From: Steinernema hermaphroditum
Lineage: Eukaryota > Nematoda > Chromadorea > Rhabditida > Steinernematidae
Direction: 5' to 3'
DNA: 64,000 nucleotides
Assembly: GCA_030435675.1 (NCBI GenBank)
Contig: CM059623.1
Span: 1,204,012-1,268,011 of the forward strand
The position numbers and the translations under genes are program-made. This document shows, one piece after another, positions 46,666 through 58,287 of the stretch (the stretch's first letter is position 1; each line of letters opens with the position of its first letter). The notes under the pieces are model-generated. The model saw only the letters and a list, made by a program, of their open reading frames with translations, ran no database searches and was not told the origin of the DNA.

Positions 46666-49239
46666 TTTTGATTTTTTGAAAATTGCAAAAATTACCGACC
46701 AGGCTCCCAAAAATTACAGACTAGGCTGAAGGCAGAAACAGTTTAACAGCGGATAATACGTTTATACCTCATGACATTAAAATCAATTCTATTTCTCACG
46801 TTCTTTCGTTCACATGAAAGATCGTCAGGCGTAATCACGTTCCAGTACATACAGGGTTTTCCAATTTTATCGCAATTTTATCCCTAACGGCATTACGCCG
46901 ACACCTATTGTGGCTCAAAAGGCAGCAAATATCATACCGTAGTCGATGGTGTTCTTCACCTGGACTGTACATACAGAGCTGAGCAGGTAAACACAGTGTT
47001 ATGAATGGAATCCGATGTATGAAAACATTCTGGAAATGTGACATGTATGATAAACTACCAGAATGTCACTTTTTGAGTTTTTTTTTTGCGGATTTGCCGC
47101 CTGTGTCTCTGAACGGTGGCTCGGTTCTTGAAGGCACCATTTGGCCTGCAGAATGTATGAATTCGGGGCTAACAAGAAACTAGCAAAGAACAACAGATAG
47201 TCAGGGGTAAAATGACACAAAAAGGGCATATAGACTGAAGTCTGGAATGACTATTTCGTCGTAGCGTACTTGAGACCACTGTGGGTCTCGAAACGAAGTT
47301 TCGATGAGTGTCGTATGGGAATATGTCATACGTTCGATTTGGGATCGATAGGTAGATGAAAAATCGAACGGCGTTTCTTCATCTTGCTTTCTGTTCACTC
47401 GTAAATATTTTGAATATTTTCGAAATTCCTTTGTTTAAGCTGAAGTTAGTGTCCCTCCCCTGACCCACCCTGGGGATTGTGCTCTGTCTAGTTTACCTGT
47501 GGTCATTTAGATCCGTTCTCCACCATCAAGATCGCTTTGTGCGCCTTTATCCCAACAAATGTAGCCGATCGCCTCATCGCCACAGTCCTGGAGAAGTCGA
47601 CTCTGGCTCGTTATACTGCATTGGCCAACATCTTGCCTCTTGAACTGCATAAAGCATACCTATTGTTACAAGAGGCGGTATCTTTGGGGTTTACGTTAGA
47701 TTAAGGAGGTTTAGTGGTCTTCTACGCGAAGATGAAATATACTTTTTCGCGTAGAAGTGCGAAGCGCTTCGGAGCGAAAAAAGATATTTACGAGAGAATC
47801 CAAGCGCGAGACCGGTCGCAAAACGAAGCGAACAAAAAAAGAAGCCGACCGGTTTTCTAGACTTCTGTGTGGCTGCCTTTTTTGGGTAAGGTGCATGAAT
47901 TACGCAGTAAAATTTTTAGCGAGTCAAAAAAAAAACCCATCAAAAATCTACCTGAAGAAGATGTTGCAGTAGTTTTCCCGCACACTGCATGTGTACTGTA
48001 TTCCCGGTTTCGTTCCGGTGCATAATATGCCTCTAAGGATCGCCTTATAGGCTGTGACAATGACATTAAACGGTGCCCTAACCTAGTAAGAAATTACACG
48101 GAGACACAGAGCTCGTTTTGCATTTGATCGCCCTGAGCACTTTATCAAATCTAAGCACATTCGGGAATCTTCCCCTGTTAGAGTATCGTTTGCTGTTGAA
48201 TTCTTTTCGAACTAAAGCCAACGATTTTTGGGGATGATTACAACATCTAGCAGGACAAAATAGGACAGTCTTTCGAAATTGACGCAATGACGTGCCTTCT
48301 TATCACTAATTTCATGACAGCTTGTTGTTTAATGCCTTACTCACATATAAAATCGCCTTCCACGCACAGATATGCACATTACAGGTGTGGTTCGTGTAAT
48401 AATGCGTAGGCGGAATTACCTGTTTTATACTTCGGTTTCAGCTAGAACTATTCCGTTTTTCATACTGTGGTGTAAAAATTCGTTTAATTGCATTTCATCG
48501 TGCCCACCATTTATTTATCACCACGTAAAATTTCTGACTTCGGAACTCGGAAGTCCGGAATCGGAAGTGCCAAAAACCCCGGAATTCCGGACCTGCGGAA
48601 GTCGGAATCGGAATTCCGCAGATCCCTGGTGCACACTATGTCTTGGTGACCGGTCGCCCCATACATCTTGATGCCTTTTTTAAAACTTCGTTTATCAGTT
48701 GGTGCTAACGGGTGAATACGCACTATCTACTGATAGATCAAAACGCTAATGCTTTGTGTATATAATAACCTGATCGTCGTCAGCGCTTGCAGTGTGGTGA
48801 TGGTACTGTAGCATGTCCTCATCTATCCGCTTCGGGTTCAGTCACTTCTGTTAGTCAAGGTTTAGAGTTAATTCTGAGTTTAACGTTTCTCGCAGTTTGC
48901 TTATAAAGTTAACAATGTTTTACAAAAAAAGCTAAAATACGCCGTTTTTGAGAGTTACCATAGAGTTACCACTGAACAATTCACTAAAACAAGCGATCAT
49001 AAGGAGTTTGATTTCTGGTCTCACCACAGGTACCTTCGATGGCTCTCCTTCTCTCACCATCTTCGCTTCATATAATCTACAATATTTGCTTCGCGTCGTT
49101 ATCACGGGTTTGATGACTTGGCACTGGTTCACACACCCGTCCTCCTCTATCTGCGTTTGTAATTTCACCAGGACGGATTGTGGTTCTTACTGTATTCCAT
49201 TTTTTGGTGACGGAAAGTTTACTTCATTTCCTTTCAGAT
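46666..49239. other. Intergenic, no gene firmly supported
   Basis: A hairpin-forming segment sits at about 47718-47756 (TTCTACGCGAA...TTCGCGTAGAA). An open 65-codon stretch at 47502-47704 lacks a start. CGGAAT/GGAAGTCC repeats at 48540-48625 look like the core of a small MITE. A minus-strand frame starting near 49168 is protein-like, but without splice partners. Confidence 0.3.
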
Positions 49240-50661
49240 ATGCCTCTTAGTACACTTCGGAGACAACGTTTAGCAGAATCACCCTATCACCCACAGGAGA
49301 GCTCAAAAAATGTAAGAGATTAAATCGTTCCTTTTAAATTTTGTATTTAGAATCTGGGCTGTATACAAGAATTGTGCACATAATTCAATCCGTGTGCACA
49401 TAGCTCAATCTGTGTGCACATAATTAATTTCGTGTGCACATAATTCAATTCGTGTGCACATAATTCTAAAAGTGTGCACATAATAAATTTCGTGTTTTAA
49501 GTTTTTTTTTTCATTAAAAAGACCAAACAGATGCAATACTGTGTCACTACAATACTTTTCGAAGCTGTTAAGACTACAGGCCTCGCCCTTCGGATTCGCT
49601 TTAAATCAATAGGCATAGTCCTAAGCCGAAGCCTAAGCAAAGCCTGGACTCGCTGCGGGCGCGCGAATCGAGCCCCGTATTCATTTTGCGTGAGGCCTAA
49701 CATCCGGGCTTGGCTTCGGCTCCGGCTTAGGACAATGTCTATTGATGTAAAGCGAGCCCGAAGGGCGAGGCCTGTAGTCTTAACAGCTTCGAAAAGTATT
49801 GTAGTGACATCAGGAAGGGCCTAACCCACGAGCAGCGTGCTACGCTATGATTGCGCTAAGTAGATTGCACGCTAAGTGTTTTTTTGAGCGCTAAAGTCGT
49901 GTTACGTCTTTAGAGATTATGTGCACACGAAGTCCATTATGTGCACACTTTTGGAATTCTGTGCACACGAGATTATTTCTGTGCACACGAAATTAATTAT
50001 GTGCACAATTGTGAAAATTATGTGCACAATTCTTGTATACAGCCAGAATCTGAAACGCAAAAGACGTTTCATCCTCCTAAGAAGGTCAAGTTTTCAGAAA
50101 AGGGCAAAATTGGTCTCTGAGTTGCCGCAAAGCGATAAAGAGAAAGTTAATAATGCGGTCGGTGAAATATGCTAACGCAGCAATATAAATTTGTTCTAGA
50201 TAGATTTGGCTTTGGAAACCCTCAAGGAGATCGGAAATTTCAAGTATCCATTAAACGGACATCACGTAGATAGATGCCTGTCATTCCTTTGCGAGACTTT
50301 GCACGTTCTCGCAAAACTGTGGTCGGATGAGAACAGTCGCGAATTCGTGGAGGAAGCCACCTTGGAGAGGAGGATACCATACGCGGTCTTCAAAAAGGCG
50401 CAGAGTTTTCTTGCAGACACAATACAAACAGCTTCGTATGAGGAGACATACAAGGAAGAGTCTCCGAAGAAAAAACGGTTAGTGTCCGACGAACATGTGG
50501 CGAAGATAAAAACGACAGTTCCATTTCTGGAAATGTGGCTTGTTGAAACATCCATCGTTGAAGGAGAAATGTATTTTCTCCCGTTGTTTAACGATTGGAA
50601 AAAGAACAAAGCAGAGTTCGAAACATTTCTTGAACTGTTTGAACGTGTTCATCCATTATAA
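49240..50661 (+). CDS. Unrecognised protein; its first intron acceptor carries a MITE
   Basis: ATG 49240 follows a TTTCAG acceptor by two bases. Exon 1 encodes MPLSTLRRQRLAESPYHPQE and ends with gtaaga near 49313. Exon 2 resumes at AATCTGAAACGC (50047) with NLKRKRRF. A third exon from about 50205 runs to 50661: DLALETLKEIGNFKYPLNGH, SFLCETLHVLAKLWSD, YEETYKEESPKKKRLVSDEH, ending FLELFERVHPL. About 190 residues, rich in Lys and Glu, predicted mostly helical. No domain recognised. A 688-bp MITE sits exactly at the exon 2 acceptor and duplicates it. The downstream gene 50935-51460 reads the same way and may be functionally linked. Confidence 0.6.
49349..50052. mobile_element. MITE with 8-bp target duplication spanning a splice acceptor
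   Basis: The element 49357-50044 (688 bp) has ends GGCTGTATACAAGAATTGTG and complement. AGAATCTG flanks it at 49349-49356 and 50045-50052. GG ends and an 8-bp duplication resemble Merlin-type insertion. Each arm carries five to six copies of a TGTGCACAYAATT-type motif. A second, nested palindrome (49542-49809, arms about 90 bp, ends TGTCACTACAATAC) forms its centre. Confidence 0.85.
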
Positions 50662-50751
50662 GTATCGTAATAAATATATTGAATTAACTTCTTTATAACA
50701 TTGATGTCTACTAGTCGTTTATACGCTGCTGCGCTTATCAAAGCGGCGCGT

Positions 50752-50848
50752 TATCACCAGCGAATATGTACTTCGGTTTGCCAGTTTGTCGGTCGATGCC
50801 CTTGATAACCAGCGAAAGCTGTAGCAAATTGCTGTTTTAAAGTTTTGA
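50752..50848 (-). repeat. Inverted partial copy of a downstream exon
   Basis: On the minus strand this segment is nearly identical to 51308-51400, the 3' part of the third exon of the next gene (CAGCAATTTGCTACAGCTTT through CCGAAGTACATATTCGCTG). Differences are few. The two copies face each other about 0.46 kb apart. Confidence 0.85.
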
Positions 50849-50934
50849 TCACTTCCATTATAACGTCAGGGGCACTCTAGGTGTGCCGTGTTCTTATAGT
50901 GTAGAATATTTTAGGAAAAAGAGAACTACTCGTT

Positions 50935-51460
50935 ATGGAGGCTGTCGAAGCAGCGATGTTAGAACTTCCCCATCTAATTAAAGAAAGTGCGTTTGAAAGT
51001 TTGTGAAACTTGGACATTTAACTTCTAGGTTTATGCGAAAAATTACGCGATGCCAGCTGGTTTCTCCACGCTCGCAAGTACCCTGAAACCTGGAAGCACC
51101 CGGAAGAGCGAGGAAAAAATGAAGAGGAGTCTGCCATGTTTAGAAACTTCTTGGATGCGTTCTTTCTTCTTTCGAGCAACGTATCCATAAGAATTATTTA
51201 AAAACTTTACAATTATATGTTGTAGATAGATGACATCGAAGAGTTTATTCGAAACAATCTGAAACAAACATTCGCCTTGTCTTTTATTGCGACTTGCGCG
51301 TACAATAAAACCAGCAATTTGCTACAGCTTTCGCTGGTTATCAAGGGCATCGACCGACAAACTGACAAACCGAAGTACATATTCGCTGATGGCAACGTCT
51401 TCGATGGTGAGTTTCAGGTTTAATATTTTCATGTCGTCATTTGCAGATAAGCTAAGATAG
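50935..51460 (+). CDS. Unrecognised four-exon protein
   Basis: ATG 50935 opens exon 1 (MEAVEAAMLELPHLIKE). Introns with borders gtgcgt...cttctag, gtatcc...gttgtag and gtgagt...tttgcag follow, and the last exon ends DKLR at 51460. The product is about 130 residues, mostly helical, with LRDASWFLHARKYPETWKHP, FLDAFFLLSSNIDDIEEFI and LSLVIKGIDRQTDKPKYIF. All junctions keep phase, so the gene is credible although the family is unknown. Part of exon 3 is copied in inverted orientation just upstream (50752-50848), a possible source of double-stranded RNA against this gene. Confidence 0.65.
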
Positions 51461-51578
51461 GGCTAAGAGAGCGGATGAGAGAGAGAGGGCAATTTCGGGG
51501 TCAACTTGAAAATGTTAGGTCTCAGGCACCATTGCTGAAGTGTGACTTTTTCAACATTTGGCCTCTAGTTCCGTGAAG

Positions 51579-52432
51579 TACAGGGTGGTCCAAAAGTCCT
51601 CGGATTTTCAAAATAGCGGCAATTATACGAAGAATTCACCAATTTTCACGCAAATTTATGCAGATACAATCAAAATGGTCTGAAATTTTAGAATATGACA
51701 GGAGATGCTCGAAATGACCACAGTGCATGGCGACAGAGATCTTGAAACGCTTCTTGGCGTCTACCACGATGGTCGCACAAGTCTTTTGGTTCACTTCTTC
51801 CCATACTTTTCACAAGGAGGCCATCAGTGACTGCAAATTGACCTATTTTGTAAAGTTTACCTTACTCTGTTTTTTACATTTTTCCGGAAAAAATTTTGCA
51901 GGGTAAGTTTTTGGTGTATGTTGTAGAGCGTCGAAATCTGCACAAATTCTATCGAACAAAAAAGAAAAAAAATATTATTGAAAAAAAAACGTGCTCCAGT
52001 AAAAAGCCTAAGGATCTGTGGATTCGCGTTTTGTTCTGTGCAAGCTTGGTATCAAAAGAAAGCCCGTTAAATTGCTCACACTTTGCCATGGGAATTTGGA
52101 AATTCAAATTCCTCGCAGAGAAATCAACGAAAGAAGTTTTGGTGCGGTTTTGGTTCGGTGGATGGTGGTGGGTTGTGAAACGGCTAATGGTGGGTCTCGC
52201 CACGATTTGCCTGTGCCGCAGGGGCATGTTGTGGGCGAACGGGCGAGCGAAGTGAGCGTTGACCTGTTGCGCAGTTGCTTTCCACTTTTTCCACTACTTC
52301 GACCGATGTTAACCTGTCTCGCAGCCCAGACTAGTGAAACTTAATATTAGAACACGGAGCGCGAAGGCAAATGAAGAGTGTACAAAAAAACCTTTTTACA
52401 GAAAAGTTCGAGGACTTTCGGATCATCCTGTA
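51579..52432. mobile_element. Mariner-like element, degraded
   Basis: Ends CAGGGTGGTCCAAAAGTCCT and its inverted, slightly diverged partner (CGAGGACTTTCGGATCATCCTG) are bordered by TA on both sides. On the minus strand about 51700-51830 resembles the C-terminal end of a mariner transposase (VNQKTCATIVVDAKKRF, AMHCGHFE). The rest is rearranged. Non-functional. Confidence 0.75.
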
Positions 52433-52550
52433 GAAGTGAACTTGTGCACCCTTTATATGGGTATAATAGCTGTGTGATAGTGATAGCTACCTGCTACATG
52501 TCGCCATTGCCGGTTACGGTACTTAACTAATCGGAAATGATGGACTTAAG

Positions 52551-52668
52551 TATCTTTCACAAGGTCACCGGCACCGATTTTTATTCACGTTGCCACCGGT
52601 GCCGGCGCCTTTTCACATACAAGACGGTGCCGGCGCCGGCGCCGGTAAGGGCACCTTGTGAAAGAGCC
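52551..52668. mobile_element. Short GC-rich MITE
   Basis: Ends TCTTTCACAAGGT and ACCTTGTGAAAGA enclose 118 bp of GGTGCCGGCGCC repeats. No convincing target duplication. Confidence 0.6.
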
Positions 52669-52999
52669 ATTAACAAAACATAGTGATCTGAAAAGGCCGT
52701 CTTCTTAAGATTAGCTTATGTTCTGATGGCGACAGATCTTCTACTTCTCAGGTGGTGAACAGGTGAGGTTTTTGGGGTTCGGTACTGCTTCAAATGCATT
52801 AGTCCGTTGTCCGGAAGTTGCGTCTTCGTTGGTCACAGGGTTTGCCGCCTGACCAACCGACCAACCGCTCGCTCTCCACCGCGACATGAGTGAGAGAACT
52901 CCATCATTTTTATGCACTAATAATTAATGAAATTTCATTTCACATCTTCTCACAAGAATACAGTGAATGGCAGATTAAACGCATTTAAAACTGTAGCAC

Positions 53000-53937
53000 A
53001 CATTTGGATGAAATCAAATTCTGCAATCATGACGCTTTAGACGTAGATGATTTCTTCGATAGAAGTTATTCGACAGAGGACTGCTGGCTAGCGTTCTACC
53101 AAAAAGAGAACGACAGCAAGAAGCACTTCGCCGCCTCCGGGTCACGTGAGAATATTGAGCTGAGGAAATTATCGAAGAGTCCGGGTAAATCGAACTTCGC
53201 TGATATAGTGTATAATAACGAACGATGGCAGGTATTTTTTAATCTGTGCAAATAGCAAAATGTACTTTATACCTAGGAGAAAAAACAAGACTATGAATAT
53301 GATCTTAATGTACTACTGTCAGAACAATCAGGTAGTTCGGAAAAAACATGCGAAGTAATCGACGATGCAAGTGTGATATGCTTCAAAGAGAATGGGAGTG
53401 TTGAATCGAATTGTCGAAGTAGGGTCGAATTCGATGCGAAACAAAAATATTAATATGGTGTTTAGACAAGATTTCGATTGAAGCCCTTTTTGAAAAAGCG
53501 GTGCGTAGGAAAACAACATTGCAGAACAAACCCTCTCCTGTAATTAATAACAATATCCCCGATGTTTGTCATCATGTACTGAAGAAGTATACCGATTTCA
53601 ATGTGAGTAACCTATGTGTCACTACAAATCTTGCTCTTAGGCGGGCGACGACCAGGTGTTCTCAGTTGAACAACGACTGTACAAAATGCGTATTCCTTGC
53701 GCCGCCATTAATACGCTCTATGACAAAGTGAAGAGAGTTGTGCTAAAGATGGAACCGACAATGTTCTACATTTACCAAAACTTGCTTAATCATGTTCTCT
53801 CTCAAGCTGAAGCTACCATCCTATGCGGTGAGGATTTGAACAAGGAGTTATTGATGAGATGTACCACTTTAGAGCTTAACAAAGGTCACCCAGCAATTCA
53901 CAAGTTCGACATTGAGACAGAGTTGCAGCGTTCGTAA
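53000..53937 (+). CDS. Unrecognised protein; first exon not found
   Basis: Four exons with phase-matched introns (gtattt...acctag near 53232, gtaggg...gtttag near 53420 and gtgagt...tcttag near 53605) encode at least 240 residues. Segments include DALDVDDFFDRSYSTEDCWL, SIEALFEKAVRRKTTLQN and IPDVCHHVLKKYTDFN, ending HKFDIETELQRS before TAA at 53935. The C-terminal half is helical with several Cys residues. No ATG lies in frame before the conserved part, so a 5' exon is missing or the gene is truncated. Nothing in it matches a family I know. Confidence 0.55.
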
Positions 53938-54101
53938 TTTGTTCACTATTAAACTATAACTATATCCAATTTAGAAATAAAGGCATCAAACAGACGCTTC
54001 AAAATCGCTTATGAGAGATGTTCGTCCGCTTGGGAAAATAAAAAACTCATGGGTACTTCAAAATTTTTGATCACTTTATAACGTAACATTTCCAAGAATT
54101 C

Positions 54102-55901
54102 ATGAACAACGAAAATGGAACTTGTCAATTTGTTGATCAAAGATCCCAATGCGTCGCACTTTGGTCGCTTTGCTTCACGGCGGTCAAGAATAAAGGAATG
54201 GGGAATACTGAATTCCCACATGCTCTCGTTAATGTACGTTTTACGTTAAAAGCTGTAACCAACAACAGCGTCATTCAGGAAACTCTCAAGGAACACATAC
54301 AATTCTTACAGGAGACGGTAATACCGTCCGAAATGATCGAAACACCATCCTACGATCGCTACATGGAATTACCTTCTAAACGAGGGTATCGTCGCCGGTG
54401 TTACTACGATGAAGTGCGCTACATTATTGTCAGAACCTCGGTACATGAAAAGAATGGTATATCTATTAAGATCGAGTACATGCAAAGAATGCCACCGGAT
54501 GTGGAAAACGAGACAAAAGAAGACGTATGCTCTCGCATGGATACCTCAACGCTACACCAAGATGTAAAGAGGAAAATGAAAATAATCCAGACAGCATATG
54601 AACAGATGAAGCCAGAACTACAACTGGGCGATTGTGTTAATCGATACCAAGGAATACGTCAACTGATCGAAGTTCTGAGACCTTTGGCCGATAAGGGAAA
54701 AATATTTTTCGAAAACCCTGAAAGCGCAATATTTCACGCTTTAAAACATGGAGAATACACGTTCAACGGCACGGAGAAGACTATCTTTACAGCCACGTCC
54801 GATGGTGAAGTTCAAACCATAGCGGATGCTTATTTCAGGGTAAGAGCTTTGTGTAATATCTAGCATTTAAGAAATCTCTTGCAGAAGGTTTTCAACGACA
54901 TTACAGCAGTTTTTTCAAGAAACACCTGGTATAGGAGCTCTTTTTACAACGTCTTGAATGGCGATGTTCACCTCTCTCTTTCCCGTTCAGAGAATTCCTT
55001 TCCAAACGTAGTTATCGCTTGTGGTCGCACATGTGCATATGTGAAAACCAATGTATCTATCAAGTGGAAACGTAAGTATTTTGCACTCTAATTGTTCTTT
55101 ACAATAATGCTTCAGGATCAACACACACAGAAATGAAGTTTAATTGCACAAATTTAAGCGACACAAATATTCAGTGGTTTAAAATCGTTAATCAATTTTA
55201 TTTTTTGCAACTACATATGCCTGTAAGTTGAATTCCTCGCTTGTGAGAGCCCATGACTTATTCCAGAAGCCAATCTATTCCTTGAAAGGAGTGGATCACA
55301 ATTTTCCGGACTCAGCCGCTCATTTTCCACAAAAAATTTACCACAAAGTATTGGAACACGACAGAAAACGAAGCGCCGCAACTCTTTCTGAACTTCAGCA
55401 AACCTTAAACGGGACGGTGAATTTCATCGGTTTCACATGGAACATTGTCAAGTTTGAATGTTTACAAGCTGCCCAACAGTATGCACAGTATGTGCACACT
55501 TACAACTAATCGGTTTCTTTGGAGGTTCGAAGAATTTTTTCAAAAGGACGAAGCTAATTATATTCGAATACCTGCTCCTCATTCCGTCTATTTAATTTAT
55601 TCGTGCTGCGATATCTCCATGTCGAAAGATGATAAACTCTGGGTTGACCGTCAGGTAACGCTTCAGCTGTTGATTACTATTTGACATAAATCAATTTTAG
55701 CTTCAAACCTTAAGTAAAACTCGTCAACACTTGAGTTACCTCCAAAAGATACCACAACAGGATATCAAGCTCCATTTTTTCATTAATCCCAGTGATTATT
55801 GTTTCTGCAAACATGTGCCAATCAAAGAACTCACTGTAGTATCTTTCACGGCGGACAAATTCTCCTGTATAGGGGCATCTGCTGTCTCGCTTGCTTGCTA
55901 G
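54102..55901 (+). CDS. Unrecognised six-exon protein, about 560 residues
   Basis: ATG 54102 starts a long first exon (MNNENGTCQFVDQRSQCVAL) running to 54840. Introns are short and phase-consistent: gtaaga near 54841, gtaagt at 55070, gtaagt at 55214, gtatgt at 55491 and gtaacg at 55655. The frame ends ASAVSLAC at 55901. Visible segments: RYMELPSKRGYRRRCYYDEV, KRKMKIIQTAYEQMKPELQL, NRYQGIRQLIEVLRPLADKG, a beta-rich middle, FPQKIYHKVLEHDRKR, and SVYLIYSCCDISMSKDDKL. No transmembrane segment, signal peptide or known domain is seen. It is the largest of four co-directional unknown genes here. Confidence 0.7.
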
Positions 55902-57134
55902 CTCGAAGTATTGGTGTTCACGTGGCCGATGATCTCGTATTCTTGATCCTGATTTGTTTTTGGTCTAGTTTTTGGTCTAGATTTTGATAAACCGCTTTAT
56001 CTAGACGGTCGCCGATCCACCACATGTACATCCGCGTGAATTCCTATAGCTTCATCGGACATGAAATGTACTATGAATTGTGAATAGCTTTAATATCACA
56101 ACGGGAAACTTGATGGCAAAATATCATCGTCCGTCGCTTAAGCAGTGCATCATAGCATTTTTCTGGTCTTTCATTTGTCGTCCCCTCTGTTTTTGGGAGT
56201 ACATGTTCTTCTTGTCGCTGAGCGGCGGGCATACTTTTGTTTTCGACAATCACTCTGACCTACAGTAAGCCGATGCTAGGAACGGGCTACAATTAGGTAA
56301 ATGTCGCATGTTTGTACCAATTTGGGAAACCTCGGGAACGTGATTTTGGGAAGATTTTAAGCCTTTGCTACTTTGGTAGTAAATTTCGTAGGTTCGACCT
56401 GCTCACAGCAGGTTATAATTCGGAAAGTTCGCACGTTCGGTTAAGCTGTAAATCACCATGGAAGGGTGATTTATGCCAACTTTGACGGTTTTTGGTGAGG
56501 TTAGGTTAATCTGCGATCCACCTTGGTCCCGCCACGAACATCCAAACACTTTTTAAGGCGAAGTGCCTCGCAGAGAATATCACCAATAATCATGATTGCA
56601 GTGATAGTTCCACAAGATCTTATCATGCAAGAAAAAAAAACAGCAAGATATCTGTCATATCTGCGATCGAAGCTGTCGCGCAGAGTATAAACACCTATGC
56701 GGCACAAAACGTGTCGCGCAGCGCGACGACCGGTCGCACAGCTGCGCGACACGTTTTGCTGTCGCGCAGTCGCGCAGAGTATAAACAGGCTTTAACGGAC
56801 TCCCGGTTCTGTAGTCGATGTTTGAGTGTTGCAGATTCCATCGCTTATCGCACTTCCTCTTTAATGTTTCAATGGTTGCTTTTCGCCCTACGGAGACTGT
56901 AAAATTTCTGATTTCCAACGCAAAAATGTTAAGGAGATGAGAAGCTCCCTGGGAGAAGCTGCCACTTCCGTGCGGACCAAATCTGATCCGAATTTAGCGA
57001 CAATTGGCAATATCAAAGTGTTATAATTCTGATTACATATTGGGTTGATCCATGGCCGATTTTCAAAGTGAGTATCTATCACCAAAAAAACAAACATTTC
57101 ACTAGAAGTATACAACATTTAACTACACGGTCTC
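55902..57134. other. Intergenic with a GC-rich palindrome
   Basis: About 56668-56780 carries GTCGCGCAGAGTATAAACA twice in direct orientation, plus an inverted pair AAACGTGTCGCGCAG and CTGCGCGACACGTTT, enough for a stable hairpin. No gene. Confidence 0.4.
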
Positions 57135-57780
57135 AGAGCTTTTCGCAGGGCAGAAGCCTGGCCATCCCACTGCAGAACAGGAGAGGTTCCAGGTCGAAAC
57201 ATTCCATTTAGTCCGTTTTTGGCGCCCTTGCAAACTTTGACTCTTTTTCGTTACTGATGTTTGCGACAGTCCCGTACAAGTCTTTATCAGATAAAGCTCT
57301 GGGAGGTCTACACGCTCAATAAGTATCTGAAACTCAGCTTAAGATGAGTAGCAGTGTTGAGGGCAATCTAAAATATCAAGCATTGGGTGCTCCCGTTGGA
57401 TATGATGAACACTCGAATCCGGTTTCTAGTTCTTGTCTTATTTTGAATAAAAAAGGAGATTTTTCGAGATATTACGTGGAAACTGTAGCTGAGTGGTTGC
57501 CCTATCCCTGCAACACTTTCTATCCACGTGCTTGAGTAATACAGTGTATGATACAGTGGAATATGACTTTTTCGACCCGGTTCAGACCACAACTCAATTA
57601 TCGGCTTCTCTTCCTGATCCATACACTCAAGTAGTTCTAGAGATCATGTGCGTAGAACCCGCTTAACCTCATTAGTCACAAAAAATAAAAGGGTCAATGA
57701 TTTGCGCTGGCGGATCAAGGGGTCGGAGAACTCATGGAAAATCGGAACTTCTAATTTGCACTTGTGGCCTAAGGCATCGG
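57135..57780. mobile_element. Old third copy of the hAT-family right part
   Basis: Diverged match to 43990-44340: CTGCAGAACAGGAGAGGTTYCAGGTCG-like start, TCAATAAGYATAT, then CTGGCGGATCAAGG and the following 60 bp. An unrelated segment interrupts at about 57345-57645. Confidence 0.6.
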
Positions 57781-58287
57781 AGCATCAATAGGTATGGCAT
57801 GCAAGCACCATAGCTGGCCGTCCATGTTGTCTGTCTACCCTTCGTCAAAGTAGTTAAATCGGCAAAGAAAAATTTGGCTAGTTCCGTATTCAAGTGCTTT
57901 TTGACCAAATTTTTAGTCTTTTTGGAATTTGGTCTTATTTTGACACTACAAGAAGAGAGCGGCATTTGCGCTTAGAAGCTAAGCTCCTGCTGTAAGCGCA
58001 ACTAGTATAGCATACATTCGGCAACTGAAGCCCGATAGAGCTATTATTCCGGCTTGCGTTTACGGCGAAAGCAGCAATTTGTTGTACCATCTGCAACGTA
58101 AAGATTTAAGAAGCGTAAAAGCTAAAACTTTCGAGAGAGTTGGAAGCGACGACCGAAGTCCAGGCCGTTCGGACTTGTTATTCGATCATTGGATCGTTGT
58201 GTTTTTGTGTGAATCACTGTAGATTCGTTGTTGTAGTTTGGTGCAGTCCAGAGGGACAATTCATAAAGAGTGAAAAGATAAGCACCG
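57781..58287. other. Possible leader of the Pao-type element
   Basis: No gene seen. The segment just before the gag frame could be the 5' untranslated leader of the retroelement, but no long terminal repeat pair was found around it. Confidence 0.3.

Noticed and set aside
47502..47704. 65-codon open stretch (STIKIALCAFIPTNVADRLI...)
   Set aside because: Looks protein-like but has no start codon, upstream stop in frame and no clear splice partner; possibly a transposon relic.
49375..50035. Regularly spaced TGTGCACA repeats that superficially resemble a CRISPR array
   Set aside because: They are short motifs in the two inverted arms of a MITE with a target duplication, in a eukaryotic gene intron; no cas genes or uniform spacers.
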